From DATBDM01 sp036269915 (GTDB lineage Bacteria > Actinomycetota > Thermoleophilia > Solirubrobacterales > Solirubrobacteraceae): 28,514 nucleotides of DNA. The stretch lies in NCBI GenBank assembly GCA_036269915.1, contig DATBDM010000314.1, forward strand, positions 1-28,514, written 5' to 3'. Below the pieces are notes generated by a model. It saw nothing but the letters and a program-made list of their open reading frames with translations. It was not told where the DNA came from and searched no databases. The position numbers were made by a program, and so were the translations under genes. Shown in pieces: positions 13,467 to 21,032 of the stretch. How positions within the stretch are numbered: the first letter of the stretch is position 1; every line of letters begins with the position of its first letter.

Positions 13467-14109
13467 CGCGCCGATCCGGGTCCTGGTCGCCGACGACCAC
13501 GCGGTCGTGCGCGAGGGGCTGCGGACGTTCCTGTCGTTGCAGGACGGCATCGAGGTGGTCGGCGAGGCCGGCGACGGCGAGGCCGCCGTGCGCGAGGCGG
13601 AGATCCGGCGCCCCGACGTGATCCTCATGGACCTCGTGATGCCGCGGCTGGACGGCGTCGGCGCGATGCGCGAGCTGCGCCGCCGGATGCCGGAGTGCCG
13701 CGTGATCGTGCTGACCAGCTACGCCCAGGACGACCGGCTGCTGCCCGCGATCCAGGCGGGCGCCGCCGGCTACCTGCTCAAGGACGCCGAGCCGCGCGAG
13801 ATCGCCCGCGCCGTGCGCGCCGCCCACGCGGGCGAGGCGCTGCTCGCCCCCGCGATCGCCGCCCGGCTGGTCGCGGCCATCGCCCAGCCCGCGGGCGCGC
13901 GGCCGACGCAGCGGCTGACGCCGCGCGAGCGCGAGGTGCTCGCGCTGATCGGCCGCGGGCTGCCGAACAAGCGGATCGCGCGCGAGCTGGGCGTCTCCGA
14001 GAAGACGGTCAAGACCCACGTCGGGCACGTGCTCGCCAAGCTCGGCGTCACCGACCGCACGCAGGCCGCGCTGCACGCCGTGCGCGAGGGGCTGACGGAG
14101 GGGTCCTAG
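13459..14109 (+). CDS. NarL/FixJ-family response regulator
   Basis: A 216-residue regulator from GTG 13459, inside the end of the kinase gene. The receiver domain has the acidic pair D12-D13, phospho-acceptor D58 (ILMDLVMP), T86 (VLTSY) and K108 (YLLKDAEP). A short linker leads to a LuxR-type helix-turn-helix, LTPREREVLALIGRGLPNKR and SEKTVKTHVGHVLAKL. On phosphorylation by the overlapping kinase it should dimerise and control transcription. The targets are unknown; the nearby SDR/QueA-like pair begins 50 nt downstream with its own promoter. Confidence 0.96.
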   Translation: MADAPIRVLVADDHAVVREGLRTFLSLQDGIEVVGEAGDGEAAVREAEIRRPDVILMDLVMPRLDGVGAMRELRRRMPECRVIVLTSYAQDDRLLPAIQAGAAGYLLKDAEPREIARAVRAAHAGEALLAPAIAARLVAAIAQPAGARPTQRLTPREREVLALIGRGLPNKRIARELGVSEKTVKTHVGHVLAKLGVTDRTQAALHAVREGLTEGS

Positions 14110-14146
14110 GACCAAAGGCGCGTGGGATCTGCGACCGCGGCGCACC

Positions 14147-14159
14147 TAGCGTCGCGGGC
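14147..14159 (+). promoter_or_regulatory. Leaderless promoter -10 for the SDR/QueA-like pair
   Basis: TAGCGT at 14147-14152, 7 nt before ATG 14160; no Shine-Dalgarno. Confidence 0.5.
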
Positions 14160-14840
14160 ATGCCCACCGCGATCATCACCGGAGCCTCCCGCGGGCTCGG
14201 CCTCGCGCTCGCCCGCGCGCTGGCCGCCGAGGGATACCGGCTCGTCATCGACGCCCGCCACGCCCGAGACCTCGAGGCCGCCGCCCGCGACCTCGGCGCC
14301 GATGTCACCGCCGTCGCCGGCGACGTCGCCGACCCCGCGCATCGCGCCGCGCTGGTCGCGGCGGCCGGCCCGCGCATCGACGTGCTCGTCAACAACGCGA
14401 GCGTGCTCGGTCCCAGCCCGCAGCCGGCGCTCGCGGACTACCCGCTCGACGTCCTCGAGCGCGTGTACCGCGTCAACATCCTCGCGCCGCTCGCCCTGAC
14501 CCAGCTCGCGCTGCCGCGCATCCCGGCCGGCGGGACGATCCTGAACGTCACCTCCGACGCCGCCGTCGAGCCCTACCCCGGCTGGGGCGGCTACGGCTCC
14601 TCGAAGGCCGCGCTCGAGCAGCTCTCCGCCGTGCTCGCCGCCGAGCGCCCGGAGCTGCGGATCCACGCCGTCGATCCGGGTGACATGCGCACGCGCATGC
14701 ACCAGGAGGCGTTCCCCGGCGAGGACATCTCCGACCGGCCGGAGCCGGAGGCGAGCGTCCCCGGCCTGCTGGCGCTGATCGCAGGCGAACGGGGGAGCGG
14801 GCGCTGGCGCGCCCACGACGTCGCGGAGGCGCGCGTATGA
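14160..14840 (+). CDS. Short-chain dehydrogenase/reductase paired with a QueA-like gene
   Basis: A 226-residue SDR. The cofactor motif TGASRGLG lies at residues 7-14, NNAS replaces NNAG, the catalytic Ser is in NVTSDA, and YGSSK supplies Tyr and Lys. RLVIDAR after the second strand suggests NADP binding. The C-terminal part is short, as in small SDRs such as sepiapterin or carbonyl reductase-like proteins. Its stop overlaps the next start as ATGA, a coupling that suggests a joint pathway with the QueA-like protein. The substrate is not predictable. The upstream GTG/ATG options lie inside the response-regulator gene, and the hexamer at 14147 supports ATG 14160. Confidence 0.92.
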   Translation: MPTAIITGASRGLGLALARALAAEGYRLVIDARHARDLEAAARDLGADVTAVAGDVADPAHRAALVAAAGPRIDVLVNNASVLGPSPQPALADYPLDVLERVYRVNILAPLALTQLALPRIPAGGTILNVTSDAAVEPYPGWGGYGSSKAALEQLSAVLAAERPELRIHAVDPGDMRTRMHQEAFPGEDISDRPEPEASVPGLLALIAGERGSGRWRAHDVAEARV

Positions 14841-15877
14841 GCGCCCTCGCCTTCGAGCTGCCCGCGGGGCTGGAGGCGACCGAGCCGCCCGAGGCGCGCG
14901 GGCTCGCGCGCGACGAGGTGCGGCTGATGGTCGCGACCCGCTCCGACGGCGGCATCGCGCACCACTTGGTGCGCGACCTGCCTGACCTGCTCTCGCCTGG
15001 CGACCTGCTGGTCGTCAACGTCTCCGCCACGCTCCCCGCCGCGCTCGCGGCCCGCGCCGCCGACGGCACGCCGCTGCGCCTGCACGCCTCGATGCCCGCG
15101 CCGGACGCACCCGCCGGCGAGTGGTGGGTGGTCGAGCTGCGCAGCCCCGACGGCGCCGATCCGGTCGGTGACCGGCGGGCGGGCGAGCGGATCGCGCTGG
15201 CGGGCGGCGCCGCGGCGGAGCTCGTCGCGCCCTACGGCGACGGCGCGCGGCTGTGGCTGGCCCGGATCGACGCACGCGCCCCGTTCGCCGAGCACCTCGC
15301 GCGCCACGGCGAGCCGATCCGCTACGGCTACGTGCGCGAGCCGTGGCCGCTGGAGGCCTACCTGACGCCCTTCTCCACCGAGCCCGGATCGGCGGAGATG
15401 CCGAGCGCCGGGCGGCCGCTGACCGCGGATCTGCTCGCCCGCCTGGCCGCGCGCGGCGTGCTCGTGGCGCCGATCACGCTGCACACCGGCGTCTCCTCCC
15501 CCGAGCGCCACGAGGCGCCCTACCCCGAGCGCTACGCGGTCCCCGCGACCACCGCGCGGCTCGTCGACGCCGTCCGCTGGTGGGGCGGCCGCATCATCGC
15601 CGCCGGCACCACCGTCGTGCGCGCCCTCGAGAGCGCCGCGCAGCCGGGCGGCGGCATCGAGGCGACGGCCGGCTGGACCAGCGTCGTGATCACGCCCGAG
15701 CGCGGCCTGGCGGTCGTCGACGGCCTGCTCACCGGGTGGCACGAGCCGCGCGCGTCGCACCTGCTGATGCTCGAGGCCGTCACGGGCGAGGCGCTGCTCG
15801 CGCGCTCCTACGCCGCGGCCCTGGAGCACGGCTACCTCTGGCACGAGTTCGGCGACAGTCACCTCGTGCTCCCCTAA
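14837..15877 (+). CDS. QueA-like S-adenosylmethionine:tRNA ribosyltransferase-isomerase family protein
   Basis: A 346-residue protein with the QueA fold from end to end: FELPAGLEA at the start, DLPDLLSPGDLLVVN (47-61), TEPGSAEMPSAGRPLT (181-196), GVLVAPITLHTG (207-218), AGTTVVRALES (256-266) and GWTSVVITPERGLAVVDGLLT (279-299). Genuine QueA moves the ribosyl part of SAM to preQ1-tRNA to make epoxyqueuosine. Here NDTRV-type residues are NVSAT (61-65), the YQTVYA..GSxAAPTAGLHFT block is changed, and TNFHLPKSTLLML reads TGWHEPRASHLLML. No queC, queD, queE or tgt is in the window. It may have another substrate. It is coupled to the SDR. Confidence 0.85.
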   Translation: MSALAFELPAGLEATEPPEARGLARDEVRLMVATRSDGGIAHHLVRDLPDLLSPGDLLVVNVSATLPAALAARAADGTPLRLHASMPAPDAPAGEWWVVELRSPDGADPVGDRRAGERIALAGGAAAELVAPYGDGARLWLARIDARAPFAEHLARHGEPIRYGYVREPWPLEAYLTPFSTEPGSAEMPSAGRPLTADLLARLAARGVLVAPITLHTGVSSPERHEAPYPERYAVPATTARLVDAVRWWGGRIIAAGTTVVRALESAAQPGGGIEATAGWTSVVITPERGLAVVDGLLTGWHEPRASHLLMLEAVTGEALLARSYAAALEHGYLWHEFGDSHLVLP

Positions 15878-15917
15878 CCGCGCCACCAGTCACGTGTCGC
15901 CGATATGACCTCGGCCG

Positions 15918-15930
15918 TACACTGCGCCGC
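15918..15930 (+). promoter_or_regulatory. Leaderless promoter -10 for the HATPase-GAF-PAS gene
   Basis: TACACT at 15918-15923, exactly 7 nt before ATG 15931; no Shine-Dalgarno. Confidence 0.55.
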
Positions 15931-17280
15931 ATGCCAGCGGTTCCGTCCCGTGCGATGTGGACGCTGCCCGCCGAGCCGGCGACCGTGGCGGCGATCCGGG
16001 TCGGCATCCGTGACTTCGCGGCGGCCCACGGCGCCCCCGAGCGCGTCATCGCGGACATCGCGCTGGCCGTCTCGGAGCTCGTGACCAACGCCGTGATGCA
16101 CGGCTACGTCGGGCGCGCGGCCGGCACGATCAGGGCGGAGGCGTCGGCCGGCGTGGAGGAGCTCGTGATCGTCGTCTCCGACGACGGCCGCGGGATGCAG
16201 CCGCGTTCGGACAGCCCTGGCCTGGGCCTGGGCCTCCCGCTGGTCGGCCAGCTCGCCACCACCGTCGACCTGCGCGAGACGCCCGGCGGCGGCGCCGAGC
16301 TGTGCGTGACGTTCGCCGCTCCCGGGGTGCTCGGCCTCGCGCCGGGCGCGTCGCGCGAGTCGGTCGGCGCGGCGAAGCTGCTGGCCGACGTCAGCCGCGT
16401 CGTCGCCGGGTCCTGGCCCGGCGAGGGGGTCGAGCGGCTCGTGCACCTGATCGTCCCCACGATCGCCGACGCGTGCGCGGTCGACGTGATCGGCACCGAC
16501 GGCGTCCCGCGCCGCTTCGCCGGGCGCGTCGACGGCCCGGAGGCCGACTCGGCCTGGCTCGCCGCGCTGCAGCCACGCCCGGACGCGCCCGGCTCGGCCA
16601 CGCGGGGAGCCCTCGTCGACGGGCACACGCGCATCTCCGAGCTCACGCCCGACCTGATGGCGGCCGTGACGACCAGCGCGCACGACGCGGCCCGGATGGC
16701 GGCGACGCGGATGCGCTGGTGGGTCGTGGTCCCGCTGCACGACGAGCACGGGCGCCTGCTCGGCCTGTTGCACCTCGGCTCGCGCGACGACCGCGGCCGC
16801 CCGGCCGAGGGGCTCGTCGCCCTCTACGAGGCGATCGCCGCCCGGGCTGCCGGCGCGCTCGCGGCGACCCGCCTGGTGTCCGAGCTCAACCGCGCCCGCC
16901 GCCGGTTCGAGCGGATCCTCGGCGTGCTCGCCGAGGCGGTCACCGTCCGGGGGCCGGACGGCCGGGTCGTCTACGGCAACGAGGCCGCCGCGCGGCTGCT
17001 CGGCGCCGCGTCGCCCGCCGCGCTGATCGGCACCGGCCAGGACCTGATCGCGAAGACGATGGAGCTCACCCACGACGACGGGTCGCCGCTCGACCCCGCC
17101 GATCTGCCTGCGAACCGGCTGCTCGCCGGGCGCGACGGGCCGCCGCTGCTCGTGCGCGCGGTGGTGCGCGCGACGGGCGAGCGCCGCCGGCTCCTCGCCA
17201 AGGCGAGCCTGCTCGACGACGACGAGCTGCTCGCGGTGACGATCATCGAGGACGTGACCGAGACCCAGCGGACCGACTGA
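15931..17280 (+). CDS. HATPase-GAF-PAS signalling protein without a visible output domain
   Basis: A 449-residue soluble protein. Residues 10-135 are an RsbW/anti-sigma-type HATPase with E49 and N53 (SELVTNAVMHG), D84-D85-G (SDDGRGM) and GLGLGLPLV (97-105). Residues about 148-320 are a GAF domain (LIVPTIADACAVDVIG; WVVVPLHDEHGRLLGLLHLG). Residues about 325-449 are a PAS domain (RFERILGVLAEAVTVRGPDGRVVYGNEAAARLLG; IIEDVTE). In related multidomain proteins a SpoIIE-type phosphatase or a histidine kinase core would normally be present; here the frame ends right after PAS at TGA. The HATPase itself may be the output, acting on an anti-sigma antagonist, with GAF and PAS as sensors. The HD-GYP gene follows after 41 nt. 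Confidence 0.85.
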   Translation: MPAVPSRAMWTLPAEPATVAAIRVGIRDFAAAHGAPERVIADIALAVSELVTNAVMHGYVGRAAGTIRAEASAGVEELVIVVSDDGRGMQPRSDSPGLGLGLPLVGQLATTVDLRETPGGGAELCVTFAAPGVLGLAPGASRESVGAAKLLADVSRVVAGSWPGEGVERLVHLIVPTIADACAVDVIGTDGVPRRFAGRVDGPEADSAWLAALQPRPDAPGSATRGALVDGHTRISELTPDLMAAVTTSAHDAARMAATRMRWWVVVPLHDEHGRLLGLLHLGSRDDRGRPAEGLVALYEAIAARAAGALAATRLVSELNRARRRFERILGVLAEAVTVRGPDGRVVYGNEAAARLLGAASPAALIGTGQDLIAKTMELTHDDGSPLDPADLPANRLLAGRDGPPLLVRAVVRATGERRRLLAKASLLDDDELLAVTIIEDVTETQRTD

Positions 17281-17321
17281 GCCGCTCAACCTGCGGCGGG
17301 GTGCGGCCGATCTCCCGCTAG

Positions 17322-18782
17322 GTGACCTCGCTCCGCGCCTCGCGCCTCGCACCGATGCTGGCGATCCTCGCCGTGGCCGCGGTCGTGCCCGTGCTCGCGA
17401 TCGCCGGCACGGCGGGCACTCACGTCATGCCGTCGTCGTGGTTCCACGCCGCGTTCGCCGGCGCGGGCGGCGCGTTGACCGCGATCGCGGCCGTCGCGCT
17501 CTCGGTCAGCGCGGCGCGTCAGCGCGACGGCCGCGCGGTGCTCCTGAGCCTGGCCTTCTCGGTCATGGCCACCGGGCTGCTCATCCACGCGTTCGCCACG
17601 CCCGGCTGGCTGGTGGGGATGAACGGCCTCGTCCAGCTCGCGGGCGCGCTCAACCTTCCCGCCGGCGGCGCCATCCTCGCCGCCTCGGCGCTGCCCGCGC
17701 TGCGCCGGCCCGTCCGGGTCGGGCTGCTGCTGCGGATCCAGGTCGCGGTCGTCGTCGTCCTGGCGACCGCGGGGGTGATTGCGACGCTCGACTCGCACCT
17801 GATCCCGGTACTGCCGAGCCCGCGCAGCCTCCCCGCCCACCTCGTCTTCGCCACCGGCGCCGCGGTGCTCGGCGTGCTCGCGTGGCGCGCGGGGCGCACC
17901 TACCTGCTGACCCGCCGGCTCGCCGACCTGCTCGTCTGCGTCGGGCTGGTCTGGCTCGTCGGCGCGGAGTACGGGCTGCTCGAGTACACGATGATGGACC
18001 TCGCCGGCTGGGCCGCGCACACCCTCGAGTTCGCGGGCCTCGCCCTCGTGGGCATCCCCGCCGCGCTCGACCTGCGCCACGGCGTCGCCTCGCGGCCGCT
18101 GGTCGGCGACCTGCGCGCCGCGCACCTGGTCGAGCACGAGCAGGCGTTCCTCGGCGCGCGCGTGCGTGCCCTCATGCTGCGTCTCGCCGCCAAGGACCCC
18201 TCGACCGAGGGCCACACGCGCCGCGTCGCGACGCTCGCCGTCGAGATCGGCGAGCGGCTCGGCCTGCCGGAGAGCCGCCTGCGGCTGCTCGCGCTCGGCG
18301 GCCTGCTCCACGACATGGGCAAGCTCTCCGTGCCCGACCACATCCTCAACAAGCCTGGTGCGCTGACCGACGAGGAGTTCGCCCAGATCAGGCGCCACCC
18401 GATCTGCGGCCGCGAGCTGCTGCTCGAGCTGGGCGGCTTCCCGCCGCTCGTGCTCGCGCTCGTGGAGAGCCATCACGAGCGCGTCGACGGCGGCGGCTAC
18501 CCCAACGGCGCCCCGGCGCTCGAGCTGGAGCTCGAGGTGCGGGTGCTCACCGTCGCGGACGTCTTCGACGCCCTCACCGCCGACCGCGTGTACCGCGCCG
18601 CGTGGCCGGCCGAGCGAGCGCTGGCGCTGCTCGAGGACGGCGTCGGCACCGCGTTCGACGGCGCCTGCGTCGCCGCCCTGCGCGACCTGGTCGCGCCCGT
18701 CCCGGAGTGGCAGGCGGGCCTGGCCGCGCGGCGCCCGGCGATCGAGCGCCCCGGCGTGCCGCGCCCGCGTCCCGCGGGCTGA
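17322..18782 (+). CDS. Membrane-anchored HD-GYP cyclic-di-GMP phosphodiesterase
   Basis: A 486-residue protein from GTG 17322. The first 250 residues contain about seven or eight hydrophobic segments, forming a MASE-like sensor of unknown ligand. After a linker (VEHEQAFLGARVRALMLRLA), residues 290-470 form the HD-GYP domain: H298 in EGHTRRV, H330-D331 in GLLHDMGKLSVPDHIL, and HHERVDGGGYPNG (384-396). All signature residues are kept, so degradation of cyclic-di-GMP (or cGAMP-like dinucleotides) at the membrane is likely. No promoter hexamer is clear, and it may be transcribed with the HATPase-GAF-PAS gene upstream. Confidence 0.92.
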   Translation: MTSLRASRLAPMLAILAVAAVVPVLAIAGTAGTHVMPSSWFHAAFAGAGGALTAIAAVALSVSAARQRDGRAVLLSLAFSVMATGLLIHAFATPGWLVGMNGLVQLAGALNLPAGGAILAASALPALRRPVRVGLLLRIQVAVVVVLATAGVIATLDSHLIPVLPSPRSLPAHLVFATGAAVLGVLAWRAGRTYLLTRRLADLLVCVGLVWLVGAEYGLLEYTMMDLAGWAAHTLEFAGLALVGIPAALDLRHGVASRPLVGDLRAAHLVEHEQAFLGARVRALMLRLAAKDPSTEGHTRRVATLAVEIGERLGLPESRLRLLALGGLLHDMGKLSVPDHILNKPGALTDEEFAQIRRHPICGRELLLELGGFPPLVLALVESHHERVDGGGYPNGAPALELELEVRVLTVADVFDALTADRVYRAAWPAERALALLEDGVGTAFDGACVAALRDLVAPVPEWQAGLAARRPAIERPGVPRPRPAG

Positions 18783-18796
18783 GGCGCCGCCCCTGC

Positions 18797-18808
18797 GATG
18801 CTCGGCGG
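18797..18808 (+). promoter_or_regulatory. Possible -10 for the TrmH-type gene
   Basis: GATGCT at 18797-18802, 6 nt before GTG 18809; it departs from TANNNT at the first base only. Confidence 0.3.
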
Positions 18809-19522
18809 GTGCAGCTCGCCGACGTCGCCCGTGCCCGCCGCGACCCCGCGCTGGTCGTCCTCGAGGGCTTCCACGCGGTCAAGCACGCGCTGCGCTTCGG
18901 CGGCGAGGTGCTCGGCGCCTGGACCGCCGACCCGGACGAGCTGGCGCAGCTGAGCGCGTGGCTCGCGCCCGACGTCGCGATCGCCGCCGACACCGTGCCG
19001 GCCGCCGAGCTCGCCGCCGTGGTCCCGCGCGCGCAGGTCGTCGCGGTCGCCCGGCGGCCGGGTCAGCCGAGCCCGGACGAGCTGCTCGCGCGCCCCGGCC
19101 CGGAGCCGGTGGTGCTGCTGGAGGACCCGCGTCACCTCGGCAACCTCGGCGCCTGCGTGCGGGTCGCCGCGGCCGCGGGCGCGGCCGGCGTGCTCACCAC
19201 GGGCCGGCAGAACCCCTGGCACCCCGACGCGCTGCGCGGCTCGGCCGGCCTGCATTTCGCGCTGCCGGTGGTGCGCTCGGGCGAGGTGCGCACCGGCGAC
19301 CGGCCGCTCGTCGCCCTCGACCCGGACGGCGAGCCGCTCGGCGAGGCGGACGTCCCGGCGCGCGCGGTGCTCGCCTTCGGCACGGAGCGCGACGGGCTGT
19401 CGGACGCCCTGCTCGCGCGCGCCGACGCCCGCCTGGCGCTGCCGATGCGCCCGGGCGTGTCCAGCCTGAACCTCGCGACCGCCGTCTCCGGCGTGCTGTT
19501 CTCGCTCAGCGCACGCCGATGA
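18809..19522 (+). CDS. TrmH/SpoU-family RNA 2'-O-methyltransferase
   Basis: A 237-residue SPOUT methyltransferase. Residues 1-95 form a small N-terminal substrate-binding domain (LVVLEGFHAVKHALRFGG), as in TsnR/RlmB-like enzymes. Motif 1 is LLEDPRHLGNLGACVRVA (103-120) with N112 and R118, motif 2 FGTERDGLS (190-198), and motif 3 LPMRPGVSSLNLATA (211-225), which form the SAM-binding knot. It should methylate a ribose in rRNA or tRNA. The exact target is not readable. GTG 18809 is the chosen start. Its last 17 bp overlap, tail to tail, the end of the FKBP gene on the other strand. Confidence 0.93.
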   Translation: MQLADVARARRDPALVVLEGFHAVKHALRFGGEVLGAWTADPDELAQLSAWLAPDVAIAADTVPAAELAAVVPRAQVVAVARRPGQPSPDELLARPGPEPVVLLEDPRHLGNLGACVRVAAAAGAAGVLTTGRQNPWHPDALRGSAGLHFALPVVRSGEVRTGDRPLVALDPDGEPLGEADVPARAVLAFGTERDGLSDALLARADARLALPMRPGVSSLNLATAVSGVLFSLSARR

Positions 19523-19886
19523 GGTCAACGACGAAGATCAGCGTCTCGTCGGGCCCGATGACGCCGCCGGCGCCGCGCTTGCCGTAGCCGAGCATCGGCG
19601 GGATCGTGATCCGCCGGCGGCCGCCGACGCGCATCCCGGCCACGCCCTCGTCCCAGCCCTGGATCACCTGGCCCTTGCCCAGGCCGAACTTGAACGTGTC
19701 GCCGCGGTCCCAGGAGGCGTCGAACTCGCGCCCGTTGGACCACGACACGCCGACGTAGTGCACCTCGACGGTGTGCCCGGCGACGGCCTCGTCGCCGTCG
19801 CCGACGACGATGTCCTCGATCTCGAGCTGGTAGGAGGGCGACTGGTCGGAGGGGACCTCGACCGCGGGCTTTCCGGAGCTGGCCAT
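19506..19886 (-). CDS. FKBP-type peptidyl-prolyl cis-trans isomerase
   Basis: A 126-residue single-domain FKBP. After a short polar N-terminus (MASSGKPAVEVPSDQSP), the fold runs with VEVHYVGVSWSNGREFDASW, the signature GQVIQGWDEGVAGMRVGG (71-89), RRRITIPPMLGYG and TLIFVVDLIGV. It catalyses prolyl isomerisation in protein folding and has no signal peptide, so it acts in the cytosol. An open frame extends upstream but ATG 19886 is chosen: the family N-terminus begins there and TACCGT is exactly 7 nt upstream. The gene is divergent from the L,D-transpeptidase. Confidence 0.94.
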   Translation of the reverse strand: MASSGKPAVEVPSDQSPSYQLEIEDIVVGDGDEAVAGHTVEVHYVGVSWSNGREFDASWDRGDTFKFGLGKGQVIQGWDEGVAGMRVGGRRRITIPPMLGYGKRGAGGVIGPDETLIFVVDLIGVR

Positions 19887-19899
19887 ATGTTCCACGGTA
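19887..19899 (-). promoter_or_regulatory. Leaderless promoter -10 for the FKBP gene
   Basis: TACCGT on the minus strand (19894-19899), 7 nt before ATG 19886. Confidence 0.55.
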
Positions 19900-19922
19900 C
19901 CGAGGGGGTCCACGCGCCAAAA

Positions 19923-19944
19923 TACGGTCGTGGCTCGTGTCCAG
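19923..19944 (+). promoter_or_regulatory. Promoter -10 for the L,D-transpeptidase gene
   Basis: TACGGT at 19923-19928. It is only 1 nt before GTG 19930, so a transcript starting about 7 nt downstream would miss that codon; this favours ATG 19945 as the real start, or an upstream promoter. Confidence 0.35.
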
Positions 19945-21021
19945 ATGCAGCCCGTCCGCCGGCGCCGCCGCCGGCGCTGGGGCCCGCGGATCGCCCTCCT
20001 GCTGGGCCTGCTCTTCGCGGCCGGGGTCGTCGGCAGCCTGCTGGCGCTGGCCGACCGCGCCGACCAGCACCGCGTGCCGCTCGGCATGACCGTCGCGAAG
20101 ATCGACGTCGGCGGCCTCTCGCGCGCCGAGGCGATCCGCCGCGTGCGCCAGCGCTACGCTCGCCCGGCGATGCGGGCCGTGCGCGTCGACCTCGCCGGCC
20201 GCAGCCACCGGCTCGGCGCCGCGCGCGCCGGCGTCGAGATGGACATCCGCGGCGCGGTCGACCGCGCGATCGCCGCCGGCCGCCGCGACGACATCGTCAC
20301 GCGCGCCTGGCGCTCGCTGACCAACGGCCGGATCGAGGGCGACGTGCCGGTGCCGATCGCGGTCGACACCGGCCGCGTGCGGCGCTTCGTCGCGCGGCTC
20401 GGCGACGCCGTGGCGCGGCCCGCCGTCGACGCCGCGCTGCAGGTCGCCGTCGTGCAGGTCTCGGTCACCCGGTCACACGCGGGCCGGCGCCTCGACGCCC
20501 CGGCGGCGCTGACCGCGCGCATCGTCCGCGCCCTGCGCGACGCGTACTCGCGGCGCACGCTCGCCGCCGGCACGGCTCCGGTCGCGCCGGTGCTCACGAA
20601 GGCCGGCGTCTGGCGCGCGCACCGCATGACCGTCACCGTGTCCCAGCATCAGAAGGTCGTCCGCGTCTTCCGTCGCGGCCACCTGGTCAAGCGCTACCGC
20701 GTCGCCGTCGGCACGAAGCAGTACCCGACGCCGTACGGGACCTTCAGCGTGCAGACGATGCAGCGCAACCCGCCCTGGAACGTGCCGCACTCCGAGTGGG
20801 CCGGCGGCCTGGCCGGCAAGACGATCCCGGGCGGCGCGCCGGGCAACCCGCTCGTCGCCCGCTGGATCGGCTTCGACGGGTCGGTCGGCTTCCACGGCAC
20901 CCGCGAGGCGCTCTCGATCGGGCACGCCGCGTCGCACGGCTGCGTGCGGATGCACGCGAGCGACGTGATCGACCTCTACAAGCGGGTCGGCGTCGGCACG
21001 ACGGTGCTGGTCGGCGTCTAG
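19930..21021 (+). CDS. L,D-transpeptidase (YkuD) with N-terminal membrane anchor
   Basis: A 363-residue cell-wall enzyme. A basic N-terminus (RRRRRRR) precedes one membrane helix (ALLLGLLFAAGVVGSLLAL), so it is anchored with the rest outside. Residues 50-235 resemble the peptidoglycan-binding domains of YoaR/VanW-type proteins (GMTVAKIDVGGLSRAEAIRRV). The YkuD domain occupies about 245-363 with H322 (GFHGT) and S335-H-G-C338-V-R-M, the catalytic Cys. It forms 3-3 cross-links in peptidoglycan or attaches proteins to it. GTG 19930 is given as start, but ATG 19945 is a good alternative because of the promoter spacing. It converges on the binding-lipoprotein gene. Confidence 0.92.
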   Translation: MARVQMQPVRRRRRRRWGPRIALLLGLLFAAGVVGSLLALADRADQHRVPLGMTVAKIDVGGLSRAEAIRRVRQRYARPAMRAVRVDLAGRSHRLGAARAGVEMDIRGAVDRAIAAGRRDDIVTRAWRSLTNGRIEGDVPVPIAVDTGRVRRFVARLGDAVARPAVDAALQVAVVQVSVTRSHAGRRLDAPAALTARIVRALRDAYSRRTLAAGTAPVAPVLTKAGVWRAHRMTVTVSQHQKVVRVFRRGHLVKRYRVAVGTKQYPTPYGTFSVQTMQRNPPWNVPHSEWAGGLAGKTIPGGAPGNPLVARWIGFDGSVGFHGTREALSIGHAASHGCVRMHASDVIDLYKRVGVGTTVLVGV

Positions 21022-21032
21022 GAGCCTCCTAG
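21018..21032. repeat. Perfect 15-bp palindrome across two convergent stop codons
   Basis: CTAGGAG-c-CTCCTAG contains the TAG stops of both converging genes (21019-21021 on plus; 21029-21031 on minus). A hairpin with a 5-bp stem is possible, but no T-tract is present, so a termination role is uncertain. Confidence 0.4.

Noticed and set aside
11949..13628. Long minus-strand frame opposite the histidine kinase
   Set aside because: Antisense shadow of the kinase and regulator genes; no recognisable domain.
14837..15877. Genuine QueA for queuosine biosynthesis
   Set aside because: The most conserved QueA motifs are altered and no other biosynthetic gene is present, so only family-level naming is given.
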